Positions 1 through 13,591 of a stretch of DNA of 64,000 nucleotides are shown in pieces. The notes under the pieces were generated by a model. It saw only the letters and a program-made list of their open reading frames with translations. It had not been told where the DNA came from and ran no database searches. Numbering within the stretch: the stretch's first letter is position 1; every line of letters begins with the position of its first letter. The stretch comes from Beaufortia kweichowensis (lineage: Eukaryota; Chordata; Actinopteri; Cypriniformes; Gastromyzontidae): the NCBI GenBank assembly GCA_019155185.1, contig CM032809.1, positions 7,088,621 to 7,152,620 of the forward strand, read 5' to 3'. The position numbers were made by a program, and so were the translations under genes.

Positions 1-104
1 TTCTTATCAGAGAGACTGTGAAAGCGACCAGGAGGACACAGGCACAAAACCTGCCTCTCTCCTACGCCGACGTCTTAGCAGCAGTTCATAAAGCTCACCA
101 GTAG
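1..104 (+). CDS. probable terminal coding exon of an upstream gene (partial)
   Basis: An AG at positions 9-10 follows a short pyrimidine-rich stretch and could be a splice acceptor. Downstream, two frames stay open to a nearby stop. One ends at TAG 102-104 and reads ...LSYADVLAAVHKAHQ; the other ends at TAA 89-91 and reads ...LLRRRLSSSS. I recognise neither tail. The rest of the gene lies left of the window, so the product and even the frame are undecided. The first of the two looks more protein-like, but this is a weak judgement from about 30 residues. It could also be non-coding. Confidence 0.25.
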   Translation, partial: LIRETVKATRRTQAQNLPLSYADVLAAVHKAHQ

Positions 105-2070
105 ATGGAGACAAAAACTACCAGCGTCTCCCTTTGGCGCTCATTATAGCTGCAGTACTCCGTACCACCGGCAGGGGGAGGTCACGCGCACTTCATCCGC
201 ACTCCAGACGAAACCTTCCCCCATCCCAAGGCCGTGCATGCGATTGCCTAATCACCAGCTTAGTTACCCTGTTACAGTGGATGACGTCATTTCAAAGAAG
301 GATGGAGCCATGAGATCATCGTGGTGTTCTCCAAACTCATATGCAAGCATGGTTATAGAGTTCTACCTCGGACAGACATTGTGATGCTTCTGCCTGAAGT
401 GCTACTGACAGAACGGTCTCTGAAGGATGTACCTACGACAGTTATTCTCATTAGACTATTCTTTAGAAAGATTTTACCCACCCGGGATCCAAATTTATGT
501 TTTATTGTTGGTTAGGGAATAGATAGAGAAGAAACTCTTGGGATTTTTATAGAAATGTTGTTGTCATGAAAACCAAGCAAACCTGTAAAAACAGGACTTA
601 ACACATGGAGACCTCTAGGCTGAGTGCCTTAACTTTCTCAAAAAAAAATAATAATAAACTAGATGAATACATGTTCTTTTATCCTGGATCAGACTACCAG
701 ACCACACCTTACTCCCTATTCATGATAACATACTCCCTAATACTGCCTCAGTTACAGATGATATTTAGTGTTTTGTGCCTTTCTTTCTCTGTTTAGCTGA
801 AATATTGTGAAGGCAAATGCTCTGCACACAAGTAGCCGATTCTTTAATGTTCATAGTGCTAATGCTGACAGTTGTACTAAGTTAGTATGAGTGTTTGTGT
901 ACCTGATGAGTTTAACATAGTGGCTGTTTACTGTAAGGTTATCTCTTACTATTGATTATTAATTTATGACATTTTAAAACAGCTTTAACTTGTTTTAAAT
1001 TGTGTTTGACACGTTGTAAAGCGGTTTTGATTGCTTTGATCACCCGTTTCGACAACTTTCTAACTTTGCAGATTTAATTTTATGTGAAGAGCCACTTTAA
1101 ACGTACTTGAATGGCATGTTGCAGTGTTGAGGTTGCTTGAATTTAAAGGCATTTAGACACTACTTATTTCTTAAATAATCAGTGTGGCAAGCTAGTGTAT
1201 AAGGTTTATTGTTAATAGCGCCAAACAATATTTTACGTCAATTTTTTTTCCAAAAGTATAGTCTTCCTCGTCTAAAATCACTGTTTATTTGGAGAGGTCT
1301 TCCATTATACAACATAATACCCTCATGTAGAACCTGTGACGTATCGCACAACTGTTGTTATCATATGATATATGTTTTTAATAATATAGTTAGTTGACAT
1401 GCAAGAATGCTACTCTGTGCCCTATTATTCATTCCTACACGATTATGTAACAGCACAATGTATCAAAAGAGATAATTGATCACTGTTTAAATTAGCACCA
1501 TTTATGTTTTATTACTTTATTTATGTCTGTAACTGCATGTAAGATTAGTCAGTGTGTTTCACACATTGTTTCATAAGAGTGAGGCGATGCCCTCAATGTT
1601 TTCCTGCCCTTTTTTGCAGTATTTGTGTGTGTTGTTACCTTTGGTGCATTTGTGCATGTTTTATAAATTTGGTTTGTGTGTTTTTTTGTATTTTTATACC
1701 AATGTTATAGAAAAATATGTAGTTATGGTAAAAAATATAATCTAATCATAATATAATTAGATGCATGCAATTTTAATTCTGTACAGTTTGTTTGTTTTAA
1801 TGCCTGTTCAGGTTTGTTTGACACTGTGGTGTTGATTAAATCCAGTGTGTCTTTTAATTTAATGTCTTGTGAATTTGTTTCCGCACATAAACATGCAGTG
1901 CTAAGTTGCGATAAATCGATAAATATATAGATTCACATATAGATTATCGTGATTTCGATTCACAGATATATTAACTAAATGAATTTAAAGATGGATTCAA
2001 AAATTGACTCGTATTTAGATTCATAGAAATATTCATATATAGATTAATAGAATCGTAGATAGGTGGACAG
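105..2070. other. 3' UTR of upstream gene and intergenic DNA
   Basis: No open frame here resembles a protein. An AATAAA at 653-658 is a possible polyadenylation signal for the upstream gene. Positions 282-289 hold a perfect TGACGTCA palindrome. From about 1915 to 2055 the sequence is a degenerate AT-rich run of variants of 'agattcatatat', probably a decayed tandem repeat. Confidence 0.4.
653..658 (+). terminator. candidate polyadenylation signal of upstream gene
   Basis: An AATAAA hexamer about 550 bases after the candidate stop of the left-edge exon. It lies in an A-rich stretch, so it may be chance. Confidence 0.25.
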
Positions 2071-2092
2071 ATCTACACACCTGGACCTGGCG

Positions 2093-2375
2093 TGACGTCA
2101 CTGGCGCAGGCGTGGTCACTGCGCTGGACACAGACCGCGAGAGCGCGCACTGTAATTCCCAGTGTTCCAACACAGATGAGGTGTTTGTACGGGAATGTCA
2201 TGAGCAAAAACATTTCGGAAACCATCTGTCCCACGCCGGCTGTGTAAAGTGAACCAGAAGGATGAGTTTTAAAGCTTTTTGGAGATAAACAAACTGGAAG
2301 AACATCGAGTTCATCTTTGTGAAACTTGTAAAGACGCGCAGGATTGTTTATAAAAACGGACTTCACAGCGAACAG
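2093..2375 (+). promoter_or_regulatory. arhgef2: distal arhgef2 promoter and 5' UTR exon
   Basis: A perfect cAMP-response-element palindrome, TGACGTCA, sits at 2093-2100 at the left edge of a locally CpG-rich stretch (about 2090-2240), in sharp contrast to the AT-rich DNA on either side. This runs into a transcribed-looking segment that ends in a strong donor, AACAG|gtaag, at 2375/2376. The next plausible acceptor on the plus strand is ctctag|GGGG at 7101, twenty-one bases before the start codon of the long arhgef2 N-terminus. I therefore infer a non-coding first exon for the long isoform. There is no TATA box, as is usual for CpG-type promoters. The start site is not determined. Confidence 0.5.
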
Positions 2376-5300
2376 GTAAGTTTGATAAAGTTATCACGAG
2401 TAGTGTTGCGGGAACCTTCAGAAACCAATAAAGTGTCATATAAAGCTTTATTTAACCCTAGTTTACATCTTTAACAAGCGATAATACTTTCTTTATCGGG
2501 CTTTATGTGCATTTGTATCAATTTAGATTTAGTTTCAGAGAAGCAACGTAGATAAAAAGTTGTGTTCATGTTTGTTCTTTCATGAGGTTTTTCTATCCCG
2601 TACAAATTAACCTGTAAAATTCTCAGTGTTGTGTAAATTATTACACAACTACACAATTACATTCAGTTATTTATTCAGTGCTTCAGGATATTTAATCGTG
2701 CGTGTGCGCGCACCCTTTCTGTATTCTTAAGGACATTCTCAAGACAATGACAGCAGTTTAGGAGTAAAGCAAAAGGATTAGCACTAGGAAATACTTCTTT
2801 GGATATTGAGAATGTGTCATTGAGTGTGTAAGAGAGAAAGTTCTTTGTGTCTGAGCTTATATCTGTAATCTCCACTGGTCCCTGTGCCACCTGAGACCCT
2901 TCTGAGGTCCTGCTGGGTCTCCTGACTATAGTGTGCTGTTTAAAAACATGACTTCATGGGGAGTAAGAATAAGGAAAGAGGATTAAAACGGAGAAAGTAG
3001 AGGTTAGAGGTGAAAATGGTACATAAAAGATCATGTTCTTTACATGTAAACCAAGTTTGTTTTGTAAACTTGAAATGTTTCATACTGTGATTTCTCAAGA
3101 TCTTATCCTCTTGATCTTTTGACCTTGTCGTGTTCTTTGACTTCATAATGATTTTATGATGATCTGTGAAATGGGTTTGATATGATATGATTTATTTATA
3201 TTCTGTAGGAGATTGCGTGGTTCATCTTCAGTTGATCAAAGTCTGTCCTAACAGGAAACTGTTTAACCTTGGCAAACAGAGATCTGGTCATTAGGAAAAG
3301 GTATTTAGTCGCGTCTAACTCAGAACCCCCCGCCGAGGATACATGTGGCCTTCTTCACAGCGAATAAGAAAGGAAGAGGAGGGGAATAGGATGGGGGTGT
3401 CATTAACGTCAGGAGTGGGGGGCTGGAGGGCACGTTTATGGGGATTGGGTGACTGACAGCACACAAGGTGGTGAGGGGGGTGGACATCTGATGTGAGATA
3501 TATCCTGTAGGATAAAGGTGTGATTTCTTCTTAAACTATAGTTTTGACTTCCACTGGAGGAAATGTGCACGTGAAAAAATTTTGATTACTGGACAAACAA
3601 ATAGTCTTGACTCAAAATTACATTATTGGTTGAGCCAGTGTTGCTTTGTCAGCTTGATTAAATGTTTTTCAGCATATTGAGCTGAAAAGGGATGAAACTT
3701 TAAAACACCTTGTATCTACATATTTAAAGGAACAGCTTACTTTTTTCACCCTCATGTTGTTCAAAACTGTACTTTTTTCCACAAATCTTCATAAGTCAGC
3801 TACATACAAGAACTATGCCAGAGGGCAAGAGTTTTAGTAAATGCCTTAAATTTCAGTCTGTTCGTCACACAGAGCTATCATATGGCTTTAAAAGAAAGCA
3901 GTATAGTTGTATGGACTTTTATGCTAAAAAAGATTGTGGCAAAAACATTTTTTGTTATCTACAAAAGAGTCAGTCATACCGGTTTAAAATGACATAAGGT
4001 TGAGTAAATGATGACAGACTTACATTTTTTTGTGTGACTTATTCCTTTGAAATGTAAATAATACGGGCAGCACTGAATCACGTGACATCTTTTGCTTTGG
4101 TTTTGTTGTGAACAGTCGTCATTATAACTTGTGCTTATAATGTTTTCTTTCTGTAACTCAGATGCTTCAGAAGTTCAGTCTGATGTTTTTGGTTGCTAAT
4201 GGTGACCAACTTCATAGTGAGTCATGAACTGAGCTCAGCCGTAATGCACCTGCGATCAGTGCTGATTTGACGCACGCATGTCTGCGCATACACACGCAGC
4301 TGGTGACCTGCAGCTCACCCTGACTCACTGCGCATATCTTTTCAGCCATTGTCCACGATGTTTGCTCTCTGGGAGAGGGACCGAGTGTGAGCATGACATA
4401 AATGTATTATAAAGGAAGGGAGGGGAATGAAAACACTGACTGTAAGGAACTGCAGGGCGTAGAGGTGAATTATGGGATTGCTGTCACAAACACATTGAAA
4501 GAGATGTTTCTGAGTTGTTGCCCTTAAAAATGTCAGCAAAAAGTCACATGATTCATACAGGGTGATACACAAAAATGCTCAGTGAAGGAGTTTATGTAAA
4601 TTGTTTTTCTTGCGAGATATACTTTGACTTTTAAAGAGATCATTTTAAGTAAACTGTTTATAGGTTGATTACACAGAAAAGTGATATCACTGTGGTGCTT
4701 TCAAAACATCACAAAACAGGTTTAAGTATCTCGGCCAACTAGACACAGCAACGTTGGCTCAACCAATGATGTGTAGTTGTTGTTTGATCGCATGTTTTCT
4801 GACCAATGATGGTTGGGGGAGAGTTCAGAAATAGTCCTGGAGTGCATTTACATAATAACGATGTACTAAAATCAAACATTTTGCCTTTGTGTTTTTGAAA
4901 ATTTTGCGCACAGATGACAATGTCAGAACGTTCTCCCTTCCCCTGCGAAAATGGTTAAAAAGCTGTATTGTGGATGCTTGCTAAATAGTTGGTGTTGATA
5001 CGTTGTAAAGAAACACATATTGTAATAAATACGACCTGACAAATTTACAAGTACACAGAGACTGTATGACAATGTGATAATGCTATTGTTTTCTAAAACT
5101 TTGAAACCTGCTTTAAACTTTTAGGCTGCTAACACAATTGTCATCTAAATGGACGGCCAAAACGCATGAAAAGTTTTTTTACTTTGCATGTTTATTTATT
5201 GATGCCTGCGGCACAGAAATGGTGCACTTCACCTTTAAAGACATCAGATATGTTCAATAAAACATCCAGCACCCAGCTCCACACCTCTATTGTACAAGGA

Positions 5301-7100
5301 AACAGACAGAAATTTGATCTTTCCATTGTTTGAGGCCAAACTCTGATGTTAGGGTGGATATTGAGAAAGAAGGAAAAAGCTTAGGCCCCAAGTACAGTAA
5401 ATGTATAAGCGAGAGGAGTGGAGCAGAGGCCCGGGGGCGGTGGAGAAGATGAGGGAGGAGTAAGAGGGTGTATGAAGGACAGAAAATTGCTGTTCTGTTG
5501 TATTTAAATGAAAAGAAGAACTGTCTGTCTTTATAGTAAGATGACATGATTGTAGTATTATTACTAATCTTGTGATAGTTCACTCTGGAATTTTAAGACA
5601 GTCAAGCAAAACAAAAGAGAGTCAAGCATCTAAAGACAAATTTTCTAAATATTTATCAGTCGTGAATATTTCTTTCAGACTTTAAAAGCTTTGTTTTCCA
5701 TTATTTATTTTTTATTTTGGTTCATATGTCAATTGATTTATTCAGCCGCTCTCTTAATTTGATACTTGTGACAAACATGATGTGTCACTCGTAGCATCAT
5801 ATGTGAGATGAGCCAGTGTCTGTCTCTATATTAAACTGCACTTGTCATAAAAAACACGAGTCACTGATATTTTGGTCTGTTGAACATCTACACATAAAGT
5901 GATGATTTTGTACAACAGGCTTTTGTTCTTACAGTTTGACTCAGTTTGAAAGCATGTTTTGCTTATTTACCAAAGCCAATTAGTTGTGTTACTAATCTTC
6001 ATTTTGCTCTTTTGGATGTTTATAGCAAAAGTGTTCAGGAAAATCTATCTATGTTATTTTATAGGTGACGACAGGTTTCGTAATACATAGGTACAGGGTT
6101 GTGTTACTAGCAAACAAAATACTGAACTTTGACGTTTTCGATCTCTATCACAATCTCTTCCTGCAGTCAATCTTCTTCTCAATCATTATGTGCCTGTATA
6201 CAAAGGTGTGGAACAGAAGTAATAACAGGCTTATCTTAGCCGGCTGCGTGATTATATGGGACAGTCTTTGGGAGCTCACATGCACAGGCACATTCATTTA
6301 TAGGCACAGACTTTGTTTGTAGAGTATTAGTTGCTTTGAATGTGTGCTGGAATCCATTATACCCGAGAAGAAATGGTTTAATACATGTGTGCTTCACAAT
6401 GGATCACTATTAATAGGGAAAAGAAATGGATGGAAGAACTCCAGACTATTTCAAAACAATGTTGTGCAATATGTGATAACCATAGAGGAAGAGGGAGAGG
6501 CAGAGAGGAAAGCCGAAGATAAACAGACTCTTACATTGAAACATAATAAATTGAGCAAAGCAAGTCTCATTGCACTCATTAACTGCTTTTATTCAAGTCA
6601 GAAATTATACTTAATATGCATTAATTGCTATATTTGTCATAGTATTATGTTATTGTACTCTGCATGAAAGCATCTGTTAGATGAATACATGTAATTGCTA
6701 CATTGGGCAAACCTAGCCGAAGTCATTTTAAGAGTTATATAAAGTTGAAATTGATCCTTAAGGTGACAATTGCAGATTGAAATGTATTACAGTGTTATTA
6801 TTTAAATTATTTAACAAATTAACATGAAGTGTAATTGAATATCAGATGATATTATATATCAGGTCTATGACATAAACCGAAACTTCCTCATTATTTATCG
6901 AGTTTACCGAAACTTGCATCATAAATGATGTATACTGTATGAGGAAATGTCTTTGAATCTCTGCAAAAATGTTTTTTTTTTCATTAACGTTAATGTGCCA
7001 CATGTGGTGACATCTAAATTAAATTATTATATTTAGAGTCAAAATATTTCTCATTTTCACCAAATTAACCCTTACTGTGATTCTTCTTTTTGGTCTCTAG
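2376..7100 (+). other. arhgef2: first intron of arhgef2 long transcript
   Basis: No exon-like open frame is seen. It holds a divergent copy of the palindromic cyprinid element (3725-4051) and a G-rich purine stretch at about 3360-3480. Short frames inside it have no recognisable similarity. Confidence 0.5.
3725..4051. mobile_element. palindromic MITE-like element, divergent copy
   Basis: The left end reads aaaggaacagcttac...ttcaccctcatgttgttcaaaactg and the right end reads gttgagtaaatgatgacag...gtgtgacttattccttt, so the ends are imperfect inverted repeats. The arrangement matches the copies at 21934, 32391, 49334 and 62071. It is a non-autonomous DNA-transposon-type repeat with no coding capacity; this is the most diverged copy in the window. 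Confidence 0.55.
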
Positions 7101-7121
7101 GGGGAGCAGTGAATCCATAAT

Positions 7122-9008
7122 ATGGGTCCCGAGGAGCCGCTTGACTTTATGGTATGAATATGACTATGTATGTGTTTGTCAGAGAAAGTAAAGTGTTTTA
7201 TGTGCTAATAACTTTAATTTCACACAGATGACTAGCACATCGCCTCCTTTCTGCTCTCCTCCGCTCTCCCCGGGCCCTACGGGTGTGACCTTGCGTTCCC
7301 CTTCCACCCGTCACTTGATTGAGCTCGACCCCTGGAGAAGACACAGCTGGGAACCCGGAGCTGTGGCACAGGGGTGTTTACCAAATGACGCCCGCAGGTA
7401 AAGAGCAATTCCTCATTAAAATTGAAAGGTGAAGTGTGTCATTTTAAGAGCACTTTTAATTTAGGTTTATATTTTGAATGTACACAAACTAGCTTAAACA
7501 CTTCTGCCTATTATTATTAATCCCCCCCCACACACACATACACATAAACACAGGCGGTTCAATATAGGGCTTCCACTGTGTCACTCTGTGGACTATTATT
7601 GTGAGATCACTACCAGCCAGTGCCAATGTACTCAGTTAGGACACACACACACAAAGAGATAAAGACACATGCACACAGAAACAGCTTACGTTACACTGCA
7701 TTGTCGAATATTCTTGCTATCTGTAGTAATTCAATACTGAAAATCAACAAGAAGAAAAGAAACCAGTAAGGTTCAAGTTTTAAACTTTATTGTTGTGAAG
7801 GTTTGCCGGTGTATCTGTGGGACTTGTAATTTTTGGAAGTCTATAATTACAGTCATCAGATGTCAGGACAGATGTCAGTTGTTGTGATGCAATAGGAATG
7901 CACATGGATTTATCGTTGTTTCTGTTTGTCTTTCTCAGTGTAAGTCTGGAGGATTTGGACTCAGATGAGATGGCCTTGGTGCTGAACGGTGCGCTGAGGT
8001 CTAAGAGAGCCCGTGAGGCCCGGAGGTCTATCACTCAAGTTTCCCTCACATCACTTACTGAGGAGGAAGTCGGTGCAGAACATCAAGAACACCACCGCTC
8101 AGCGCTGGAGGTTAGCATTAAACACCAGTTATCTTTGGGTTTCAAAGTCTGATTGATTCTGAAGTGTATAAGATTTTTACCTGTAAATGTTTTGTAAATC
8201 CATCTCTCAGGAACAGTCCAATCAGATGCATGGCTGCAGTGCCTCTGCCCCCAGCTTGTATATTATGCGACCAAAAAACACCGCCCCTCGACCGTGCTCC
8301 TACTGCCATGGTGAGTTGTGTGTTTGTGTGAAACATATATTTTTATGTTAAAATAAAAAACCTACCTACTATTTTATCATACTTTTTATGAATAGACCAC
8401 ATTAAAAATCTGCAATCTAATTCAATTCTAGAGATAATGTGGAGTGATTTAGAAATGTACAACCAAAAAACTGTATGATTAATAAAATTAATAAGAAATA
8501 TACATCACATTTAATATATAATATTTGTTGTAAATTATAACAATACATGTCACATAAAATGTCACAGAGGAAGATATATTTAAATAGGCCTATATTTTAT
8601 ATGTGTTTTATATGTGTATATGTGACATTTCTTGATAAGTGAAACTGAAATTGTGAACAGCATTACGTCATGTTTAATGTCAGTTCTGTTTCTCTAAATT
8701 AATTGCTTTTTGTCTTGTTCTGTGTGATCTAGACAGTGTTTCATACCACCAGGTCGGGGGATCATCTCACAGGTACTTACATTATAAAATCATAGTTTTT
8801 ATTATGTTATATTTAAACTATTTTTATATCCATAACTCTAACTCTTTTCCGCTGTTCTCACAGTATAGACAGTGAACAGGCTGCTCTGGGTTGGGAAATC
8901 GAAAGAGGCCAAATAAAGGCAGAGAGTGATGAAAACAAAGGGGATACGTCAGGAAATCGTCTGGAGCGAACACTAAGCTTCCTGCGCAGGATGACCGCCC
9001 AGCATAAG
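7122..9008 (+). CDS. arhgef2: arhgef2 long-isoform N-terminal exons (219 codons)
   Basis: Six consecutive exons join in frame: 7122-7151, 7228-7397, 7939-8110, 8211-8310, 8733-8772 and 8864-9008. Together they give 657 bases, or 219 codons, ending in phase 0. That is exactly the phase needed to join exon 18146, which also accepts the proximal first exon 15178-15240. The start is the first ATG after acceptor 7101. The peptide is rich in Ser, Pro and Arg and probably disordered. It contains an acidic stretch (SLEDLDSDEMALVLNG), a PRPCSYCH motif and, at its end, a basic helix LERTLSFLRRMTAQHK that runs into the charged segment before the C1 domain. I recognise no domain. Long N-terminal isoforms of ARHGEF2-type proteins are plausible, but that these exons belong to arhgef2 rests on position, strand and phase. 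They could instead form a separate short gene whose last exon I have missed. Confidence 0.65.
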
Positions 9009-10530
9009 GTAAGGGCTCAACTTCCTGTCTTCAGTGTGTCAGAAGGCAAAGCAAAGCTGAAGTTGAGATAATGCGGCTGTTTCTGGTTATTTTCTGTGAA
9101 TCAGAGGTGGAGTCTGACCGGTCGCCTATGACATAAGCAGATCATTGCTGAATCTGGTTTTAGAAAAATGTGTGGTGTAGTGAGATTGGATGATAGTGGA
9201 AACATGTTTTTTTAAATCCAACAGAGGGCAGAGTAAGACAGTCATGATGAAGGAGGTCACTTTCTCTTCCTCACTCGTATTTTGATCCACCTTCACTATT
9301 ACTACTTGTGCTGATAATAATTGCACTTTTCTTTCATTAAGCTTCCAGTTCTGTTTGTGCTCGATTCTGGATACCCTCACGATGAATCATTGAACCTGCC
9401 AAACTCTGACTCACTGTTGCAAATTTAGCCTCAAAAATTAGTTACACCAAGTTTGTTGTTCTCAAAGTTGTACTCTTCCCCTTTTGTTACATTTTTGGCT
9501 AACTTGGGTTTATCTGCATTTACAGATTGCAAAAAGTGTGCCGACTCATGGCCAGTTTTGTATGACAGGAAGAGAAAAGCATCTTTGGTTGTTTTAAGGT
9601 TAGATATAGGATTTTAAACATTATGTTTGACCCAATTCACCATTATGACACGAGGAAGTACTGTAGGTTTTCACGGTTGAGTGATGACAACTCTAAAGAT
9701 GACAATGTTTTAAGAAGTTTGGATTGCGGTGTTCATAAAGCAACCCTCGTTTGCTCCCATTAGCATTAGCTGTGCTCATGGACTGTCACATCCTTTTCAT
9801 TTGCCAGTTCAAACCAATGCAGACTTACAGGGTCGAGACCCATCACTCACATTTACCCTTTTATCTCTTGAACACATACTCTTATCATTGCAGCTAAAGG
9901 TCTGCTTGAATTCTGAGGCTTTCCATGAGCTCATACCCCTGAAATCACTAACACACATTTTCTGTGTACATATCAGGGGAGCGTTGACAGAATTGGCAAT
10001 ACTCGTCCACTTTAGGAAATAAGATTTTTGTGCCAGGACTGCAGGCTCCGTCGCAAACAGTCCAACAAGAAAGGGTGGAGTTTTACAAGACGGTTCTCTG
10101 TGAAGCTGTCTGGATTGGGCTCTTGAACAGTCTTGCCTTGTTCTTCAATAGTTTCCAGAGACTCCTTTAGACTTTTACCTAATGTAATAGTGGGGATTGC
10201 CACCATCACTGTTACTATTGTTCGTACTTAATGTTGAATGATGCTTCTATGTCAATCCTAGACTATCAAATAGGTGAATAGAAATCCCTTCCGCTTACAC
10301 TGAAGGATCGTCCGAGGCATACGTTGCGTATACCAGTGTATGGAGTATTTTATGCAGATGCTTATAGCCTAAAATGAATGATTTTATAAGGTTTAGCTTG
10401 AAATAAATTCTGCGTTATGTAGTTATTTTTTAGCATGTGCTATGACTATACAATCATTTACAAAGGACAATGTTCATGTGATCAGACTTCCTTGAAAGTG
10501 TGTTCTGCTTCTCTCTCAGTTCTAGATGCT

Positions 10531-10531
<1 letters not shown>

Positions 10532-10567
<36 letters not shown>
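10532..10567. repeat. (CA)n microsatellite
   Basis: Uninterrupted CA dinucleotides, about 18 units, within an arhgef2 intron. Confidence 0.95.
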
Positions 10568-10569
<2 letters not shown>

Positions 10570-12194
10570 GGGTGTAGTCAGCTGTTCGAAGCCTGATCTG
10601 ACCCCAAACACACAAGGGAAAAGCTTGTGAAAGGACAGACCACAGGCACTCAGATCTGCATGACTGTTTGTTTTTTAGCCTTTGGGTTGTTTATAAAATG
10701 TAGTCTTTACCAACTATTAAAAGCAGTTTAAGTTTTAAAGACAAAGATAATTACACCGAGAGTATTTTGTGGTTTTGTATAATGCACTCCATTTTATGAA
10801 ATGAAAAATTGGCAGTATGTTATTACTGTACCATGATTCTGTACACATGGTAGCATTGTTGTCTCATGTTTTTTTGGATGCTATTATGATAGTAATACCT
10901 TTAAAGTACTTCAGGGTAATCTTACAGTAAATATGTACAGTAAGGTATCATTGTATTACTATCTGGTACCATCACTGAACTATGGTACCACCACAGTACT
11001 TTTTCTTAAGGGAAAATGTGTGTGATGATTATTAGCTGCTAAGTAAACAGTCTGGCAGAGTAATTTCATCGTCTGGCCTGTTTCCTCCTGTCGTTATCTG
11101 TAACTCTCAGACATCCCCTCTTCTCTCCTCTCATCCTTCACTTGCTCTTTCTTTGTTTGTAAAGCCTGTACACGTTCTCTTCATTGTGCCCATTTTCAAT
11201 TATTCTTTTAGAAGACAAACATTAGAAGAGTTGCTTTATTATCAAAGCGACATGCAGGACAATGAAGAAGAAAGTGAAAAAACTTGACGCTGCACTATGT
11301 TTTAATATAATTTCTCATATTTTTGTCTTCAACGTTCAAATTGCAAGTAATATTTTTTGGTCTATTTTTTTCTGGAAGATAGATTTACTTTTAAAACCCA
11401 CAAAACTCCAAATTAGTTTTTTTTTTGTGTGATCCGTCACAGATGAATTATTTGGTTGCAATAATGACAAAAAATGTTTGCTCATAGTATTTTTACTCAG
11501 TATTATGTAGTCGTTTAATACTTGCTTTAGTTGCCATATTTGCCACTCATGCTTTTGAGCATCAAAACAAAAAAGATTGCTGTTTGGGCAGTTTTACTTG
11601 CCAGAAGTCTCCTCCCTGTGTGTGTCTCCCCACCATCTGATGTCTGTTGCCTGCTGCTTGAAGTTTCAGGAAGGCTCATAAAGTCGTTCAGGGGCCCACA
11701 GGGTGGAGCACAGAGCCGTGAGGTTACAGAGAAATCCCACCACAAGAGCAAACATCTGTGAAACACGTGGCACACCCTCGCCCTCGCTATCACACAGGGG
11801 TTTGAATATGAGCTATTTTGGGGTAAAGATGAGCAAGATATTAAAATATAGTTGGTCAGTTGTAGATAAAATTGGTCAAGATAGCTAAAAAGGAAGCATT
11901 TTTGTTTTCATTTGCATACAGTAATATTAAAGTATTTTTAACTTTTAACTGTGTATACATTTGCTTTAGAGCGAGAAAAGAACACATTTTGTGATCGTTC
12001 AACTTCTCTTTAACTTCTGTGATTGATGACGGCAAAATTAGAAATACACTCATGAATACAAATTCAAACACACACAGGTATTTACCTTTAGGCTCACACC
12101 GGTTTGTGACACAATCTGTGCTGTGCTGAATGACAGGCCTCGTGGGCATCAGCCTCCAGAACCTGGTCATTATCTCTGCAGAAACACACACAAT

Positions 12195-12325
<131 letters not shown>

Positions 12326-13513
12326 CCTCCTCTATAGAGCAGTTACCCACAGCAACGCTCGTCTTTCTTTCTCTCTATCTTTCTTTTTCTTTCCATCTAT
12401 TTCAGTGTCAAGTCATGGCCACAGCAAACACCCACTATCATTGTAACTACCAGCTTCAAGTAAGATGAAAATTGTGATATAAAATGTGCATGATGACACA
12501 TGTTTAATACATAAATGAGCTCCGTTTCCCACATGGCATGTAAGGTTAGATTTTCAAGTATACAGCTATGTGCAATCCTATGTGCAATCCACATCTCATA
12601 CCTTAGTTTGCAGAATTAAGAAATCCCAGTTTGAGACATTGTTAAGATCTTTATTGAAACGTACATGAGATTACAAGGATCTTTTAATTGGGAGTTAAAT
12701 CTGAGAAGCAGGAGATTTAAGATGTAATCTCTAGTTGATCTCATTGGTGTCTAGACAAATATAAAGAAGATTTGAAGGATTTTGTTGTGCAGATTTAAGA
12801 GTTTTGTTTAATTAACTCTGATCTTTGTTTGAACGTTGCATTCCAGACAACTTGGATGTAGGATATTTCCCACCTCAAATCTGGAAATAACATCTGGATT
12901 AAGAAATATGTCATTAAAAGTATTAAGTAACATTAAAACAATAATGTAAGTAGTTATTTAGTAACATTAAGTATTTATTACTATAAAAGAGTGACATTCC
13001 AGGCATTTTTTGGAAGGGTTGAAGTGGGAAATATCCTAAATCCAAGGCGTCTGGAACACAACATATCCTCATTGGTGTAATTTAGTGTGTTGAAGAGCAC
13101 AATAAACCATTCATGTGGGCTGCTGTATGTAATTCATTTTAAATTAATTCTGATCAGCCTATTAGCATTACAGTCACTTGTTGAAACAGCACTGATTATG
13201 AAGTGGCATCTCGCTCTCTTATCAGCTCCCAGCTTGAACAAGCTGTAACTGTAAGATCAGCAGTATCTGAACACAGCGACAGAGCTCCAGTATTCAGCTG
13301 AAGACAGAGTATTCATCATTATTGATTAGGTCAGGGGCACTGCAGGCTCTGAAATCTAACCGGTAATAAACTGCAGATGGTCCCATGTGACGGATTTGTG
13401 ATTCCAACATGAGGAAAAAGGATTATGCGCATGAAATCGTGAGTAAGAGGAGAGAGAGAGAACAAGTGTTGAAGCATTTGTGTGGAAGTCCGCCTACAGA
13501 GCAATCTGTCCTT

Positions 13514-13517
<4 letters not shown>

Positions 13518-13589
<72 letters not shown>
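13518..13589. repeat. (GA)n microsatellite, about 72 bp
   Basis: A pure GA tract in the same intron, on the same strand sense as the tract at 12199. Its translations are artefacts. Confidence 0.97.

Positions 13590-13591
<2 letters not shown>

Noticed and set aside
2073..2366. 97-codon minus-strand frame over the distal promoter
   Set aside because: It lies antisense to the inferred 5' exon in CpG-rich DNA where stops are rare; the peptide resembles nothing and has no splice or promoter context of its own.
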